Of a stretch of 64,000 nucleotides of DNA, positions 1 through 11,164 are shown piece by piece. The position numbers were made by a program, and so were the translations under genes. A model generated the notes under the pieces. That model did not search any database, had not been told where the DNA came from, and saw only the letters and a list, made by a program, of their open reading frames with translations. Source of the DNA: Chinchilla lanigera. Its lineage: Eukaryota > Chordata > Mammalia > Rodentia > Chinchillidae. Location: assembly GCF_000276665.1 (NCBI RefSeq), contig NW_004955487.1, positions 7,396,074 through 7,460,073 on the forward strand. Direction: 5' to 3'. The first letter of the stretch is position 1. The number at the start of each line of letters is the position of its first letter.

Positions 1-597
1 GATGAAAAATTACATTGAATATTTAAATTTAAAAAGTAAAAGACATTTTACTTTTTAATCCTCCTCAAATTACTCTCCCTTACTTTAAGCATACTTCTGC
101 CATTTGTCTAATATTTCTTAAATATTAAAAAATGAAAAATTTAAACATTCAGGTATCTATTTTGTCCCACAGGTGTGACTAAATTCAGACAGACATACAA
201 GTTATGCATTACATCAACATATATCATCCATACAAAAATGTCATGAGTGTCTAAAAAATAAAAATTTTGTATGTAACTTCCATAATGTGGGTAAGAGGCT
301 TTTGTTTTGGAAATGAATTTGGAGCATTTAATTCACTCTTCATTACCATTAAAAAAATTATTCAGAAATCAGCAGCCATAAGCATATAAAGAGCTATGTT
401 ATCAAAATGAGAAAACATTCTGCTATAAGGTCACTCCATGAGATTTGATGAAAGCATAAAATATAATAAACATGAATAAGGAAATGATAAAAATATGTCA
501 CAATATTGTAAGCATACTACAAGTCTTAGCAGTAAATTTCTATGACTAAGGAAGGAATATTTGCTGTTTTTAGGAACTCATCTCATTTTACACATAC
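1..597. other. AT-rich sequence, no feature recognised
   Basis: I see no gene, RNA or repeat family here. The sequence is AT-rich with short A and T runs and has stop codons in all frames. Confidence 0.5.
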
Positions 598-685
598 TTT
601 TTTTTTTTTTTGGTACCAGGAATCAAATTCAGGGCCTTATGCTTGCCAGGTAGGCACTTATGCTGCTGAGCTATATCCCCAGCCC
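598..685 (-). mobile_element. ID-type SINE
   Basis: Read on the minus strand, this has the ID layout: CTGGGGATATAGCTCAGC near the 5' end (Pol III A-box-like), a B-box-like segment, a GGTACCA 3' part and an A-tail, seen here as the T-run at 598-611. It differs from the youngest copies in this window (33047, 35817) at many positions, so it is an older insertion. It derives from a tRNA-like gene and is moved by L1; it encodes no protein. Confidence 0.88.
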
Positions 686-1132
686 TTCATCACATTTTAA
701 ACAGTTTTATACAGACACTATTTAATTAATCTTATTGGAGAATAGAGTCCAGAGATTATTGGAGTGACACATGTTTGGGTCAGAGCTTTATGATATGAAT
801 CATTTTCCAAATTCAGCCACTTAATTGAAGACGGCCTCAGACAAATAAGTAAACGATGATGGCATGTTATTTCCTCAGAGACTTTATGGAAAAAATAAAC
901 ATACCAATGCAACACCTGATTTAAGTTTACTTAAAGAATCTGATGCATTTAAATACATTTCCTTGTATGATGTTCTATCTGTGTATTAATGAGACTGGAG
1001 TATTTAATAAATGAACTCTGATGACTGCTTATTCATATGGAAGAAGAATATTAGATTTTCATGTCACATCATTAATAAAAATAAATTTTAGTAGGGTTAA
1101 ATAAGTTAGAAACACAAAATACTTTGAATTTT
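686..1132. other. Unique AT-rich sequence
   Basis: No recognisable repeat or gene. The short minus-strand ORF at 718-915 has no recognisable protein character. Confidence 0.4.
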
Positions 1133-1203
1133 AATGTAATAAACATTGGTAAACATTATAAACATTTAATGTAATAAACATTGATAAACATTACTAAACA
1201 TCA
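1130..1203. repeat. Short tandem duplication
   Basis: A unit of about 38 bases containing AATGTAATAAACATTG(G/A)TAAACATTA occurs twice in direct succession, with a few substitutions between the two copies. Confidence 0.75.
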
Positions 1204-1249
1204 AAGTTTTACTTCTGGTCAAGATGGAGTAATAGGGAAATGATTTAAC

Positions 1250-1276
1250 CACACACACACACACACACACACACAG
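1250..1276. repeat. (CA)n microsatellite
   Basis: An uninterrupted AC dinucleotide tract of about 26 bases. Confidence 0.95.
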
Positions 1277-1403
1277 AGCAAATTATAAAAGATAATTATT
1301 TTCAGGACACTGAACAACAGGTGATACAAGACACTGATTTCTGAAGGATGGAAAACAATTAGAGTTAATCCTCTGAATTCGTTTGCCTAGGAGAGTTTCC
1401 AGT

Positions 1404-1530
1404 CCAGCTGGGTGGTGCCCACTTGTAATCCTAGCACTCTGGGAAGTTGAGACAGGAGGATCACAAGTTTGAACCCAGTCTGAGCAATTTAGTGACTTGG
1501 CAATATCCTGTTTCAAAATAAATTTTTAAA
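1404..1530 (+). mobile_element. B1-like SINE, possibly the B1 half of a B1-ID dimer
   Basis: The B1/7SL pattern is readable: GGTGGTGCCCACTTGTAATC, then CTAGCACTCTGGGA, then GACAGGAGGATCAC. It ends in a CCTGTTTCAAAATAAA tail. The 3' segment GAGCAATTTAGTGACTTGG resembles B1-ID dimer families more than murine B1. It is diverged, hence old. Confidence 0.75.
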
Positions 1531-1779
1531 AGTGGAGGGGAAGCAAGTCAGTACAAAGGCGTGGGTTTTAGCACCTCCACCATGAAAATAGAGTTTTTAG
1601 ACATAATATAGGCAAGAGGAACCCAGGAATAGTACAGCAGAATCTCAGAGTTGATAAAATGTAGGTCTGTAGCTATGAGTCCAGGAATATCCAGTGACTG
1701 GAGTTTTAATACCATAGAGGACAGAACTGCACATACAGATAATGCCACAGAGATTTTCTCACCCACTTAACTGTGAAGA

Positions 1780-2440
1780 ATCCGAGGGAAGAATAATATA
1801 TCAACGTATAACATATCCTTTGGTACACCTGAGATCACAGAAGCACTAGTCACAATAGCGAAAAGGTGGAAATGTTGACCAGCAGTTCAATGATGTAAAC
1901 TAAATGTTTTTTTATAGATATATGGAATATTATCCTTTAAAAGGAAAGGAATTCTGACACACTATACAATATGGATGAACTTTAAAACCATTACGCTAAG
2001 TAAAATAAGCCAATCATGGAAGAATAATTGATGTGATTTATCCTTGAATAAATATGATTCCACTTATATGAGAGTCTTACAGTGGTCTAATTCATAGAGA
2101 CAGAAAATAGAATGGTAGCTTTTGTGGATGGTGGGAAGAAAAAATGAGTTAGTGCCTAATGGGCAAAGAGTTTCACTTGGGAGAAATGAAAAAAAAAAAA
2201 TGGATTTGGATGGGGTTGTGGCACTTGCTAACATTAAAATGGTAAAGATGGTAAATTTTATATTATGCATATTGTGCCTCATAAAAACAAAACAACAAAA
2301 GTAAAAAAGGCAGTATAATAAACAGAACGATATGATATATTCATAAATGTTTTTCAAGAAAGAAAAGTTGATGTAATGCATATCCACCAATCAAGATATG
2401 CACAAAGTCAAACAAATCAAACATATTAAAAATTTAAAAG
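1780..2440 (+). mobile_element. Old L1 3' end (ORF2 end and 3' UTR)
   Basis: Diverged copies of the familiar L1M 3' region are visible: CAATAGCGAAAAGGTGGAAA, ATGGAATATTATCC, ATATGGATGAAC, AAATAAGCCAATCA, then a purine-rich 3' UTR ending near the GTGCCTCATAAAA segment. No ORF survives. Boundaries are approximate. Confidence 0.65.
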
Positions 2441-2789
2441 CATGATGGTTTGAGTGGAAAGAGAAAAAATGTTGACAATGTACTACATTCATCATTTACA
2501 TCATTCAGAAACCCAGAAATATGATGAACTTTCCTCAATACTATACAGAGCATCAGTGAAAACTCGATATTTATCATAAGACTTAATGGAAAAACATTCA
2601 TTTTTGCTGTACTATCAGAAACCGGTTTCTGCTGCACTATTTACTCTTATCAGTTCTACACAATATGTAGTGGAGTTTCCAGCCAGTGTAATAAAAAGAA
2701 AAAAAATTTTATTCATGTTCAAAAATAATGAGAGAAAACTTTTATTCACAGATGTTATAAACACATATGTGTAAAATTCAGCACAATCT

Positions 2790-3225
2790 ACAAGAAACCC
2801 CTTTAGATCGTATCAGTGTATTTAGCAAGGTGGAAAAATGAAAATGAACATACAAAGATAAGTTGTATTTCTAAATACTAACAATGACAATATAATATAT
2901 AATTTACAAGCAATGTATTTTATAATATCAATGTGAAATATTCCAGCATAAATGTTTGTGAATGTTACAAAATAATGAGATAAAAGTCTAAGTATTACGA
3001 TTGTATCTTTTCCACTCTAGATTTATAAATTCAGTCCAATCCCAATGAGTATCTAGATAGAGAATGTGCAGCACTTGAAAATATGATTCTAAAATTCAAA
3101 TAGAAATGCAAAAGACCCAGGAGAGTGAAAATAGCAAAGAGCTGGAAATAAAGTTGAGGCCTACCAAGATAGAGTGTTAATTGCATCAAGTTATACATTT
3201 TTTCAATGCAAAGAAATGGAAGTAC
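2790..3225 (+). mobile_element. Old L1 ORF2 fragment
   Basis: The wording TTCTAAATACTAACAATGAC followed by CAGTCCAATCCCAATGAG and ATTCTAAAATTCAAATAGAA follows the order of L1 ORF2 in its C-terminal third. It is heavily decayed and has several stops. It may belong to the same insertion as the piece at 1780-2440, rearranged. Confidence 0.45.
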
Positions 3226-3228
3226 CTC

Positions 3229-3233
3229 ATGAT
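3229..3233. repeat. Left target-site duplication of MaLR element
   Basis: ATGAT here matches ATGAT at 4603-4607 exactly. The pair flanks the complete element between them; 5 bp is the duplication length expected for ERVL/MaLR integration. Confidence 0.85.
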
Positions 3234-3656
3234 TGCCTTAGTTACTTTTCTCTCCTTGCTGGGACAAAATAGCCAACACCCAAATTTAAAGGAGAAAGGT
3301 TTATTTAGCTGACAGTTTGTGGAGGTCATAGTGTTTTATTTAGCTTACAGTTTGTGAAGGTTTTAGTCTATACTCAGCTGACCCTATAGCAGGGTGGTGT
3401 GACTGAGGGGCAACCATTCATGGTGGTAGAAGATACACAAGTAACCAGAGCAAAAGAGAGAGCAAGCTTCTTTCCCTCCCTTATATTGTATGCAGGTTAT
3501 CCATCCTATGGATGGCTATCCATCCTAGCACGCATAGCCCCAATCCTAGCATTAGACAATGAACCAAACACAAGTTCTAGATTCAGCTGCTGCTGAAAAG
3601 CTTTCCCCCCATGACTGCATGAGGCTTTGGGGCACATCCAGACACAAACCATAACA
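3234..3656 (-). repeat. MaLR LTR (3' LTR of the element)
   Basis: It starts TGCCTTAGTTAC on the plus strand and ends CCATAACA. It is about 45 bp longer than its partner because of an internal 35-bp-period duplication at 3300-3360, where TTTATTTAGCT(G/T)ACAGTTTGTG occurs twice. The partner LTR has the unit once, so the duplication arose after insertion. Confidence 0.85.
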
Positions 3657-4224
3657 TTCTGCCCTTGGTCCCCCAAAGACTAATGCACATCACTTATACA
3701 AAAGGCATTTAGTCCATCTATCTAAGAGTTGCCAAAGTCCTAACATGAAAAGGCCATGTCCAAATCTCTTCCAAAATGTAAGGCAAGCTCTTAGCTGCAA
3801 GCCCTGTACAAATTAAAAGTTAAACAATTCCAACGTTCAATGGCACAACATAAACATTTCCATTCTAGAAGTTACAAATGGGGATACAAAGGATTGGGAT
3901 CAAAGCAAGTCTAAAATACAGCAGGGCAAACATTAAGTCCTGTAGCTCCATGTGCAGCATCCAATGCCTGTAGCAATTTGTGAGCTCCAAAGGGCTTGGG
4001 TGGCCCGATCTCTACAACACTTTCAGAGGTTGTAGCTCCACAGCTTCTCTCTTAGGCCTGTCTTTCTCCTTTCTTGCAGATTTCCTTAGACAATCCACAT
4101 TCCTGGCTTTTCCAAACTTCTGGGGTCTTCACTGCACCTTTGCCTTCACCCTCACGGCTTCACACACTGCCCTCTCAAAACCACACTTCTTGTCCTCCCA
4201 GAAATCACTTCTGGTTTGAAATTC
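3657..4224 (-). mobile_element. MaLR internal region
   Basis: Read on the minus strand, the stretch ends GACCAAGGGCAGAATG next to the 3' LTR, with TCTTTGGGGGAC just before it. This is the same arrangement as primate MST/THE1 internal sequence before its 3' LTR. At about 570 bp it is much shorter than a full MaLR internal region, so most gag-like sequence is missing. No coding potential remains. Confidence 0.75.
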
Positions 4225-4602
4225 TGTCTTGGTTATTTTCTCTTGTTGCTGGGACAATCTATCTGACACTCAAATTAAAGAGGAAAAAGTTTACTTAGCT
4301 CACACTTGTAGAGGTTTCAGTCCATTATCAGCTGGCTCCCAGGCAGTGTGGCATGGCACAGGGGCAATACTTCACTGCAGTGGAAGACAGCAAACACAAC
4401 AAGAACAAAAGGGAAAACAAGCCTCTTTCCCTCCTTTTATTGTACACAGGCTACCCACCCTAGGGCAGGTCTAGCACTCACAGCCCCAATCCTAGCACTA
4501 GACAAGGAATAAATCACAAACTCTAGATTTAGCTGCCTCTGAAAAGCCTGTCCCCATGACCTCATGAGGTTTTTAGGGGAGATCAAGACATAAACCATAA
4601 CA
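4225..4602 (-). repeat. MaLR LTR (5' LTR of the element)
   Basis: It starts TGTCTTGGTTATTTTC and ends CCATAACA on the plus strand; the other strand gives TGTTATGGTTTATGTC. Length is about 378 bp. It contains an AATAAAAGG segment around 4433-4441 (minus strand) that could be a TATA-like or polyadenylation-like element. Confidence 0.85.
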
Positions 4603-4607
4603 ATGAT

Positions 4608-4870
4608 ATTGCAGCGCATAGATGATCAACTGCTGTAACTGCAGAACTTTAGGAGAGCATAGTGTTCAAGTAATTTGATGCGCATGTTTAATACATAATT
4701 TCAACCAACAGAGCAAAATTAGTATAGAATAGAATATGGCCCTAAATGTAAAGTCTAAAAGTGAAAAACTTCTTAAATAGAACATGAGAAAATCCTAGAA
4801 TACCTTGAATTACAATTAATATGTCTCACTTGTTGAAAACCATGGTCATAAAATTAAAACCTATACACAC
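4608..4870. other. Unique sequence
   Basis: Nothing recognised between the MaLR element and the AT-rich tract. Confidence 0.4.
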
Positions 4871-4879
4871 ACCATATGT

Positions 4880-5130
4880 ATTTGTGCAAGTACATATATA
4901 GTATATATGAATATATATGCTGTATATTACTATGAATATATATACACAATATATACTATGAGTATATATATATATACACATTGTATATGTATATATTATA
5001 TATAGTGTATTCACAATATATGTGTATTTGAGAAGTTCTGTATAGATCAAAAGTTTTTAACATTGAGGAGATAAATATATGCATATATAGTATGTATAAA
5101 ACTCTGCAAATATACATTGTATATACGTAG
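4880..5130. repeat. AT-rich low-complexity tract, TATA/TGTATA repeats
   Basis: The tract is made of imperfect TATATA, ATATACACA and TGTATAT units, many of them self-complementary. It is a degenerate (TATG/CA)n-type microsatellite. A minus-strand ORF over it is a low-complexity artefact. Confidence 0.85.
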
Positions 5131-5460
5131 AATACTTAAAGTTAAACTCTTTTGCTCTTTATAAACACTATTAAGTGAATGAAAAGACAAATTATGCATT
5201 GAAAGAATATATTACAAAATTATCTAATAAAGATTTTGCATTTAGAATCTAAAAAGGACTTCAAAAATATTATTTAAATTAATGAATAGGAAAATGCTAA
5301 GAGATGCTTCATTAAATCAGGTATAAGTTTGACAGTGACAAGCACTGGTGCCCAACATATTAGTCACTGGGAATGTAGCAATCAACCTATAGTGATGTAC
5401 CATTATATACCTTAGAAAAATGTCTAAAGTGCAAGATTAGATGTAGTGTGTATTGGCAAT
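5131..5460. other. Unique AT-rich sequence
   Basis: No repeat or gene recognised. Confidence 0.4.
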
Positions 5461-5875
5461 TGTCTTAGTTCCTTTTCTCATTGTTGAGACAAAGTACCCA
5501 ATGCCCATAAGTTAAGAGAAGTAATGTTCAGCTAGCTTACAGTTTGTAGAGGTTTCAGTCCATAGTCAGCTGGTTCTGGAGCAAGACAGCATAGCAGAGG
5601 GGACTCACAGAGGAGAAACAGTCCATGGCGGAGCAGTACATGCAGAAGGCAGCACCAGCAGAAAGCTTATCTTCTTTCTCTCCCTTTGTATTCCATCCAG
5701 CCTGTAAACCTATTGACTGGTGTCAGCCAAACTCAGGATAGGGCTTCTACTATTCACACCCTTAATTCCAGATCACATTTTTAATCCACTGAGACACCCT
5801 AATCTAGTCACCTTCAAACTCCTCATGTATGATTACATGAGGCTTTGGGGAGACATTGAGATATACACCACAACA
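5461..5875 (-). mobile_element. Solo MaLR LTR
   Basis: It starts TGTCTTAGTTCCTTTTCTC and ends CACCACAACA on the plus strand, about 415 bp. It shares GCTTACAGTTTGTAGAGG and TTTCAGTCCATAGTCAGCTGG with the LTRs at 3234 and 4225. Flanking bases GCAAT (5456-5460) and GCATT (5876-5880) look like a 5-bp target duplication with one change. No internal sequence lies beside it, so it is a recombined solo LTR. Confidence 0.88.
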
Positions 5876-5880
5876 GCATT

Positions 5881-6360
5881 TTTGTGAAACAACTGAAAGT
5901 TTTATGCACTATTGATTATGTAGAATATTGCCACCATTTTGAAAATGTTTTGTTGGTTTCTCTGAAATTTAGAAGTACTTGTGGCATATGATAAAGCCAT
6001 TTGATCTTTGGCATTGAAACAGAGGAGAAGTAAGTGTATATCCATAAATAGATTTGTGCATGTTTATTCCCAGAAGCTTTAGTTGAATGTCTTCAAACTG
6101 GGAGCAGGCAGAAGACCCAGCCACCTCACTAGGAACAATAACAATGTGTTGACTATTGACACATACCTAAGTATTCATGAATTGCTAAGTAATATGGGGA
6201 GGAAGCAGACAGTACACATTGTACGATTTCATTTATAGAAAGTATTTTTAATAGGCAAACCAATAATAATTTCAATTTACCCCCAAGCTTGATGTCCAAA
6301 AGTGTCACTATGAACCACATTGGTGCTAGGACAAATCGGGAACAAAAGCAACAAAATCAC
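5881..6360. other. Unique sequence
   Basis: No repeat or gene recognised. Confidence 0.4.
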
Positions 6361-6606
6361 TGTTATGGCTTAGGTCAAGAATGTCCTCCAAAGCCCCTGA
6401 GGGTGTGATCTTCCTTTCCAGGGTTTCCTTTCTCTCCTGGCTTCCTGGGAGCCATGGCTTGAACACCGTTTCCTCTACCAGACCCCTTGCTATACTGCCC
6501 TGCCTTGGAGCTGGCCAACCAAGCATTGAGGAAACAGGACACAATCTCTCCTTCAAGTTGCATGTGTCAGGTAATTTGTCCCAGTGACAGGGTAGGACTA
6601 AGATGC
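6361..6606 (+). mobile_element. MaLR LTR, short, plus orientation
   Basis: It begins TGTTATGGCTTAGGTCAAG followed by GTCCTCCAAAGCCCCTGA, the 5' end layout of MaLR LTRs on the sense strand. It ends near CCAGTGACAGGGTAGGACTA, matching their 3' end. At about 245 bp it lacks central sequence. The short ORFs on both strands across it are incidental. Confidence 0.65.
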
Positions 6607-8060
6607 TAATTCAGAATTGTGAGTAAAGTGCAGTTGGGGAACCAAGAACCACTTTTACTTCTGTCTTTCACTTTTGTGCCTGTACTCAGGTAAACAGATC
6701 AATTTTCCTGACTGAGGATGTGGTAAAAGGAGAAGAATTATAGCAAAACATAGGAAGAGGCCAGACACAAGCTGCCCATTTATAAGTTAGATTCAGTTAC
6801 CAATGTGTAAATGAAGAGACAAGTAATTAGCTTATTCTGTATGGCTGTAAAGAATAGAAACATACTTTGCTTGTCTTGCTTCAGTTTTCCCATATTCCCT
6901 GTCTTCCTGATGGAGATGTTCAGTTGGCATTAATACAGGCCCTGCGGGGCTGATCTTGCTGCTTCCAAAATGAGCAGTCTCTGCTGTACCATGGTCTTCT
7001 TATGCATGAAGCACATAGCATCCTTCAAGAAGGACTGCTACCATCTAAGCACACAATTACTTTTCTACTTAGAAAAGTACCTGTAGGTAGACAAACTCTT
7101 CATCAGCAAAACCAGCGTTAGCCTTAATAAAAGGCCAGTATTAATCTGATGCACCCAGTCTTACTGGTTTTTGAATGTTTTCTGTAATATCTGCTTTCTG
7201 TTACCCAGCTCATTCTATACAAACTCAGTAGATGTTAAAAGAATCAAGATACTATGTGCATATGGACCTATTCCCTACAGTTAATGCATTTATTATGCAT
7301 CATAATTGTATAAAAATAAAATCAAAAATTTTAAAAGAGAACATCTGATCAAAGTAATGAAAAGAAAACCATAAATTGCAATTCTATACTGATTTTAGTA
7401 CTGTAGATTCAACTAAAATATTCATAAAATTAAATTAAAACAGGGAAACAATGATTTACCAGGTAAAATCCAAACCTAAAATTTGAGTGATAGTCTTTAA
7501 TTCATAAAAAGTAGATAAAACTAAAAATATAAATATATATATACATATTAGCACAAATTGGGACAATTTATACTACACTGATACTGTATGTAATATACAT
7601 ATGGATATTTGTATAGTATTCATGAATTTTTATTTTTTAACAATTTAATATAAGGGAGAGAGAAATAGACAAAAGGCCAGTAGTTTTGGTAATATTGACA
7701 TGTCCCTGTTAATTGTAGATATGTCAAGTTGAAACAATAAAATAGGTTATTTTTAGAACCAAGAGACTAGTCCGTCTAGGAAAAGGACAAAGAATGTCTT
7801 GAGATCAAGGAAAATAAACTGCCAGCCTCCAAGCAGAGAAAAGGAGACTATTTGAAAAGGGTGGAGCATCATTCAGGAATTTAGATGCCAGAATTCAGTG
7901 GGATGTACAGAGATTTTACAGAAACACTTTGTGTTCCAAGCATTTTACACCCTGCCAAGCTGTCATCCATGTGTATGAAGGCAGAAAAACAGACTTTCTC
8001 TGCTGTCTATAGACTTTACTAAAGTCTGCCTTTTGGATGATAGACAGAATTTGCCCAATT
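6607..8060. other. Unique sequence, AT-rich
   Basis: About 1.45 kb in which I see no gene, SINE or LTR. A short AT-alternating patch lies near 7530-7600. Old L1 pieces too diverged to see by eye cannot be excluded. Confidence 0.35.
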
Positions 8061-8064
8061 CTCA

Positions 8065-8116
8065 AAAAAAAAAGAAAGAAAGAAGAAAAGAAAGAAAGAA
8101 AGAAAGAAAGAAAGAG

Positions 8117-8166
<50 letters not shown>
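8065..8166. repeat. (GAAA)n microsatellite
   Basis: About 100 bases of AAAG/GAAA repeats with one GAGAGAAA interruption, preceded by an A-run. It is a purine/pyrimidine asymmetric tract. It could be the expanded A-tail of a retroposon, but I cannot see a body next to it. The minus-strand leucine/phenylalanine/serine ORF here is an artefact of the repeat. Confidence 0.97.
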
Positions 8167-8169
<3 letters not shown>

Positions 8170-8705
8170 AGAGCAAGATGACACAGAAGGCATTTTAAGA
8201 GTAAGTTGATATGCGCTTAGCAGATAATTGCTTGCCAGCAAGACACATAATATACCTTTAGAACAATCAGGCTCAGGCTCAGCAGGTGTGGTAGCTACTA
8301 AAGACGTTAAAATTGATGCCCTCGGTAATCTTCATAGTTCTGCTTAGAAGCCTTAGTTCATTAACCATTAATGAAAATATCAACACAAGACAGGAGCATA
8401 ATTATACTTTTTGAAATTAATAGCAAATTTTTCAACAATTAGCATACTGATCAAAAATCAAAAGGGAAATTGTAAAACTATTAAGAATTCAAAGATATTA
8501 GTACCCTACATGTCTAAGCTTATAAAATGTGGAGAGTAGGGGGCACTATTCTCATCCAGGGTAATACACACTGTCCAGAACTTACACCTAGCATTTTACA
8601 TGTATAAAAATATGACTGCTTTAGTTGGCTCTGCCTGGCCTTACCTTCCCAAATAGCCATCTTTCCTCTTTGTTGTGAATAAGAATTGGCAATTGCAGTC
8701 TTCTC
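8167..8705. other. Unique sequence
   Basis: No repeat or gene recognised. Confidence 0.4.
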
Positions 8706-8709
8706 CAAG

Positions 8710-8872
8710 TTCATATCTAAATTCTGCCTCTTCCTAATTGAGGGATCCTGAAAGAAACCCCTGAGCTTCAGTTTCCTTATTTTGTAAAACAGTGATAAAC
8801 ACAGACCTGCTCCTTGTGATAGTTAGCATAACTGGGTTAGCAAAAATAGACACTTAGAATAGCATCATTTCT
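8710..8872 (-). mobile_element. MIR SINE
   Basis: The core reads TTCAGTTTCCTTATTTTGTA followed by AAACAGTGATAAACACA. This is the reverse of the MIR central segment (..CTCAGTTTCCTCATCTGTAAAATGG..). The flanks GATCCTGAAAGAAACCCC and CACTTAGAATAG fit MIR on either side. It is an ancient, tRNA-derived SINE with no coding capacity. Confidence 0.75.
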
Positions 8873-9690
8873 AGAGAAAGTGTTAGATGTGTTAGTTGAT
8901 TACACTTCTTTTTTTACTAATTTTTTAATTAGAGGCCAAATATTTTTACTAGTTTTAATGAAATATAGAAAAAGCCCTTCTGCTTTAAACCAGGTTTTTG
9001 GGGGGTAATTAACATCAAAAAGTTTATTTATATTCAAAGTCACATGTCTTCTGATTGTTTTTCATTAAATTTTACCTTATATATAAAAAATTAGAAAGTA
9101 TACAGAGTGATCCAATAATCTGTGATATTTTTATAAAGACATGCAGTGTGTAATGATAAAACCAGGTTAAATATGTCTCTGATGAGGTTCAAATCCAGCC
9201 TGACTCTCGTACCCAAACCTGCCAGCCAGCAGAGGCAGTGCGCTCTGCAGGGAACTCAGCTCAGCACCCCAGCTGTCATCTTGCAGACACAGGATGTCAG
9301 AAAGATTAGATAGGACAAAGAATTTTGTAGGTTCTGGGAGATCAGGGAACCTCTGGAACCACCCAAAAATTTACACAGACACTTCAAGGATGTTGCCCAC
9401 TGAGGTGCAAGATAGCCAGAGAACTTTGACCACAGATAATAATTAAAATTGTCCTACCAAAGGTCCCTGGACTTTCTTCCATCCCTATAAACGGGACACA
9501 TTTCTCTTTGTTCCACACAGATGGCCTCACCACTGTCTACCGGCACCCAGGCACAATAAATCCCACACCATATTGCCTTTACACAAGCCCAGTGGTCTCT
9601 GCTGGCCTCTCCCTGACCCTCATGCCATGTTACACCTACGTCCTCCAACATTTATCATTTCTTTGGGTTCATATTATAGACAGCTAAGTT
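8873..9690. other. Mostly unique sequence, possible LTR remnant at 9180-9660
   Basis: The first 300 bases show nothing. The part at 9180-9660 is less AT-rich. It contains CTATAAACGGG near 9486 and GCACAATAAATCCC near 9551, a spacing reminiscent of an LTR TATA box and polyadenylation signal. I cannot assign a family. Confidence 0.3.
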
Positions 9691-9699
9691 ATTTAGAAA

Positions 9700-10230
9700 T
9701 ATTTTAGGTAGTCAGACAGGGCTGGACCTTTGAAAAAGGTCAGTGCAAAAGACAACTGTGATTGGAGGTGCATTCCTTGAAGGTCAGGCCTCAGGGGAGA
9801 GAAATGACTACACCCATATAGTTCCCCTAGGGATGAACAGCAGTGATTGATATTCTAAATAAGCTTCAATTACCTTGGATGGGGAACAAAACCTCCCTTC
9901 AGGAAAAGTCTCTGTTCAGTCCAAGTTACTTGCTTCCCATTTGATATCCATTTAATCAATATTACCTAACTGATTATACTCACACTTTTGGATCAATGTT
10001 ACTTAAGCAACTATACTTGCAATCTTATTAGTTGATTATAGTTTTATCACACTTTATACCCACCTCAGCTCATGGCTTTGCTCCATAAAACTCCTTGGGG
10101 TGACCTACTCAGGACCCTTTCTGTCTCTCTCAGACAGAAGCTTTCCTTTGCTCAATAAATATTTCCTACTCTTAAATCTTCATTGCTCCTACAATTTGTT
10201 CTTCAATTTTAGAGAGCACGAAGTCAGCAC
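9700..10230 (+). mobile_element. Possible ERV1-type LTR
   Basis: The 3' half resembles the promoter and R region of class I LTRs: CATAAAACTCCTTGGGG around 10084, then CTCTCTCAGACAGAAGC, then TTTGCTCAATAAATATTTC with AATAAA at 10154-10159. Boundaries and a target duplication were not found, so this remains tentative. Confidence 0.4.
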
Positions 10231-10334
10231 CACAAGCTTCCAGCAGGTCAGGAGTCTATTTCCCTTATACTATTTGGATTATTTGGAGGTCATATATCAT
10301 CCCTATGTCAGTAAGAATGTTCAGTAAACTTTTT

Positions 10335-11115
10335 TCTAGCTATTTGAAATGCAAATTTCACTACCATTAGCTACACTTACTGAACTATGCAGTAACACCA
10401 GAACATCTTGCTCCTATCTACCTAAATACTCATCAATCAAACTTTCTGTATCCCTGTCTTCTTCTATCCTGTCAAACCCATGATCACCATGATTCTAGTC
10501 TTAACTTCTTTTGTCAAATATCACTATCAGATGTTTTAGATTCTACATATATATGAGATTGTGTGATACTTTTCTTTCCTGACTTCTTTCCCTCAATATA
10601 ATGATATCCGGTTCCACCTATATTGTTACATATGAAAAATTTCATTCACAAAATGACTAAATAGTATACCATTATTCATATGTAAAAATTTTTCTTGATC
10701 CATTATTGGATGGATACTTTGGATATTCATGTTTCTTGGTGATTGAAAATAGTAGTGTAATAACTAGGGTATTAAAGATGTCTTCAGTTCACTGATTTAA
10801 TTTCCTGTGGATGTCTGCTAAATAGTGGGATTGCAGGATAACATGATAATTCTATGTTCATCTTTTACAGGAACAACCATATTGTCTTACAAAATAAATA
10901 TACCAATTCATTTTCCAATCAGCAATGTACCAGAGTAGTTCTTTTTCTACATCCTTACCAACATTTTTGATCTTTTGCCTCTGAATAAATTTCACTCTAA
11001 CAGGTATAAAATCATATGTGGCTTTAATTTGCATTTTCTAATCATTCTGAACATTTTTTCATACATTTGTTGGCCATTACCACCTGCTGGCATTTTCTCT
11101 TTCAAGAAGTCACTA
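10335..11115 (-). mobile_element. L1 3' end (3' UTR and end of ORF2), antisense
   Basis: The plus strand reads as the complement of an L1M/L1MA 3' region. Examples are TCCATTATTGGATGGATACT, GTGGGATTGCAGGATAAC, CATCCTTACCAACATTTTTG and GGCTTTAATTTGCATTTTC. The order 3' UTR to ORF2 runs left to right, so the element lies on the minus strand. No ORF survives. Confidence 0.85.
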
Positions 11116-11164
11116 TTTAAAAGTTTGCCAGAGCAAATAGACAGTAGGAACAAAAGCTTTTCAG

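Larger units (their letters stand above)
3234..4602 (-). mobile_element. Complete MaLR retroelement (LTR-internal-LTR)
   Basis: Two related LTRs in minus orientation (3234-3656 and 4225-4602) flank a short internal region and are bounded by a perfect 5-bp duplication. Read on the minus strand, each LTR begins TGTTATGGTTTG and ends in a TAA(G/C)NCA-like terminus. This is the MaLR (THE1/MST/ORR1-type) signature. The element is a non-autonomous ERVL relative with no envelope or pol and no ORF of use. The LTRs are clearly diverged, so the insertion is old. It is the only LTR element here complete with both LTRs and an exact duplication. Confidence 0.9.

Noticed and set aside
8065..8166. Regular repeats that might be taken for a CRISPR array
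   Set aside because: Simple tetranucleotide repeats without spacers in a mammalian genome.
7916..8176. Minus-strand ORF rich in L, F and S
   Set aside because: Half of it is translated (GAAA)n microsatellite.
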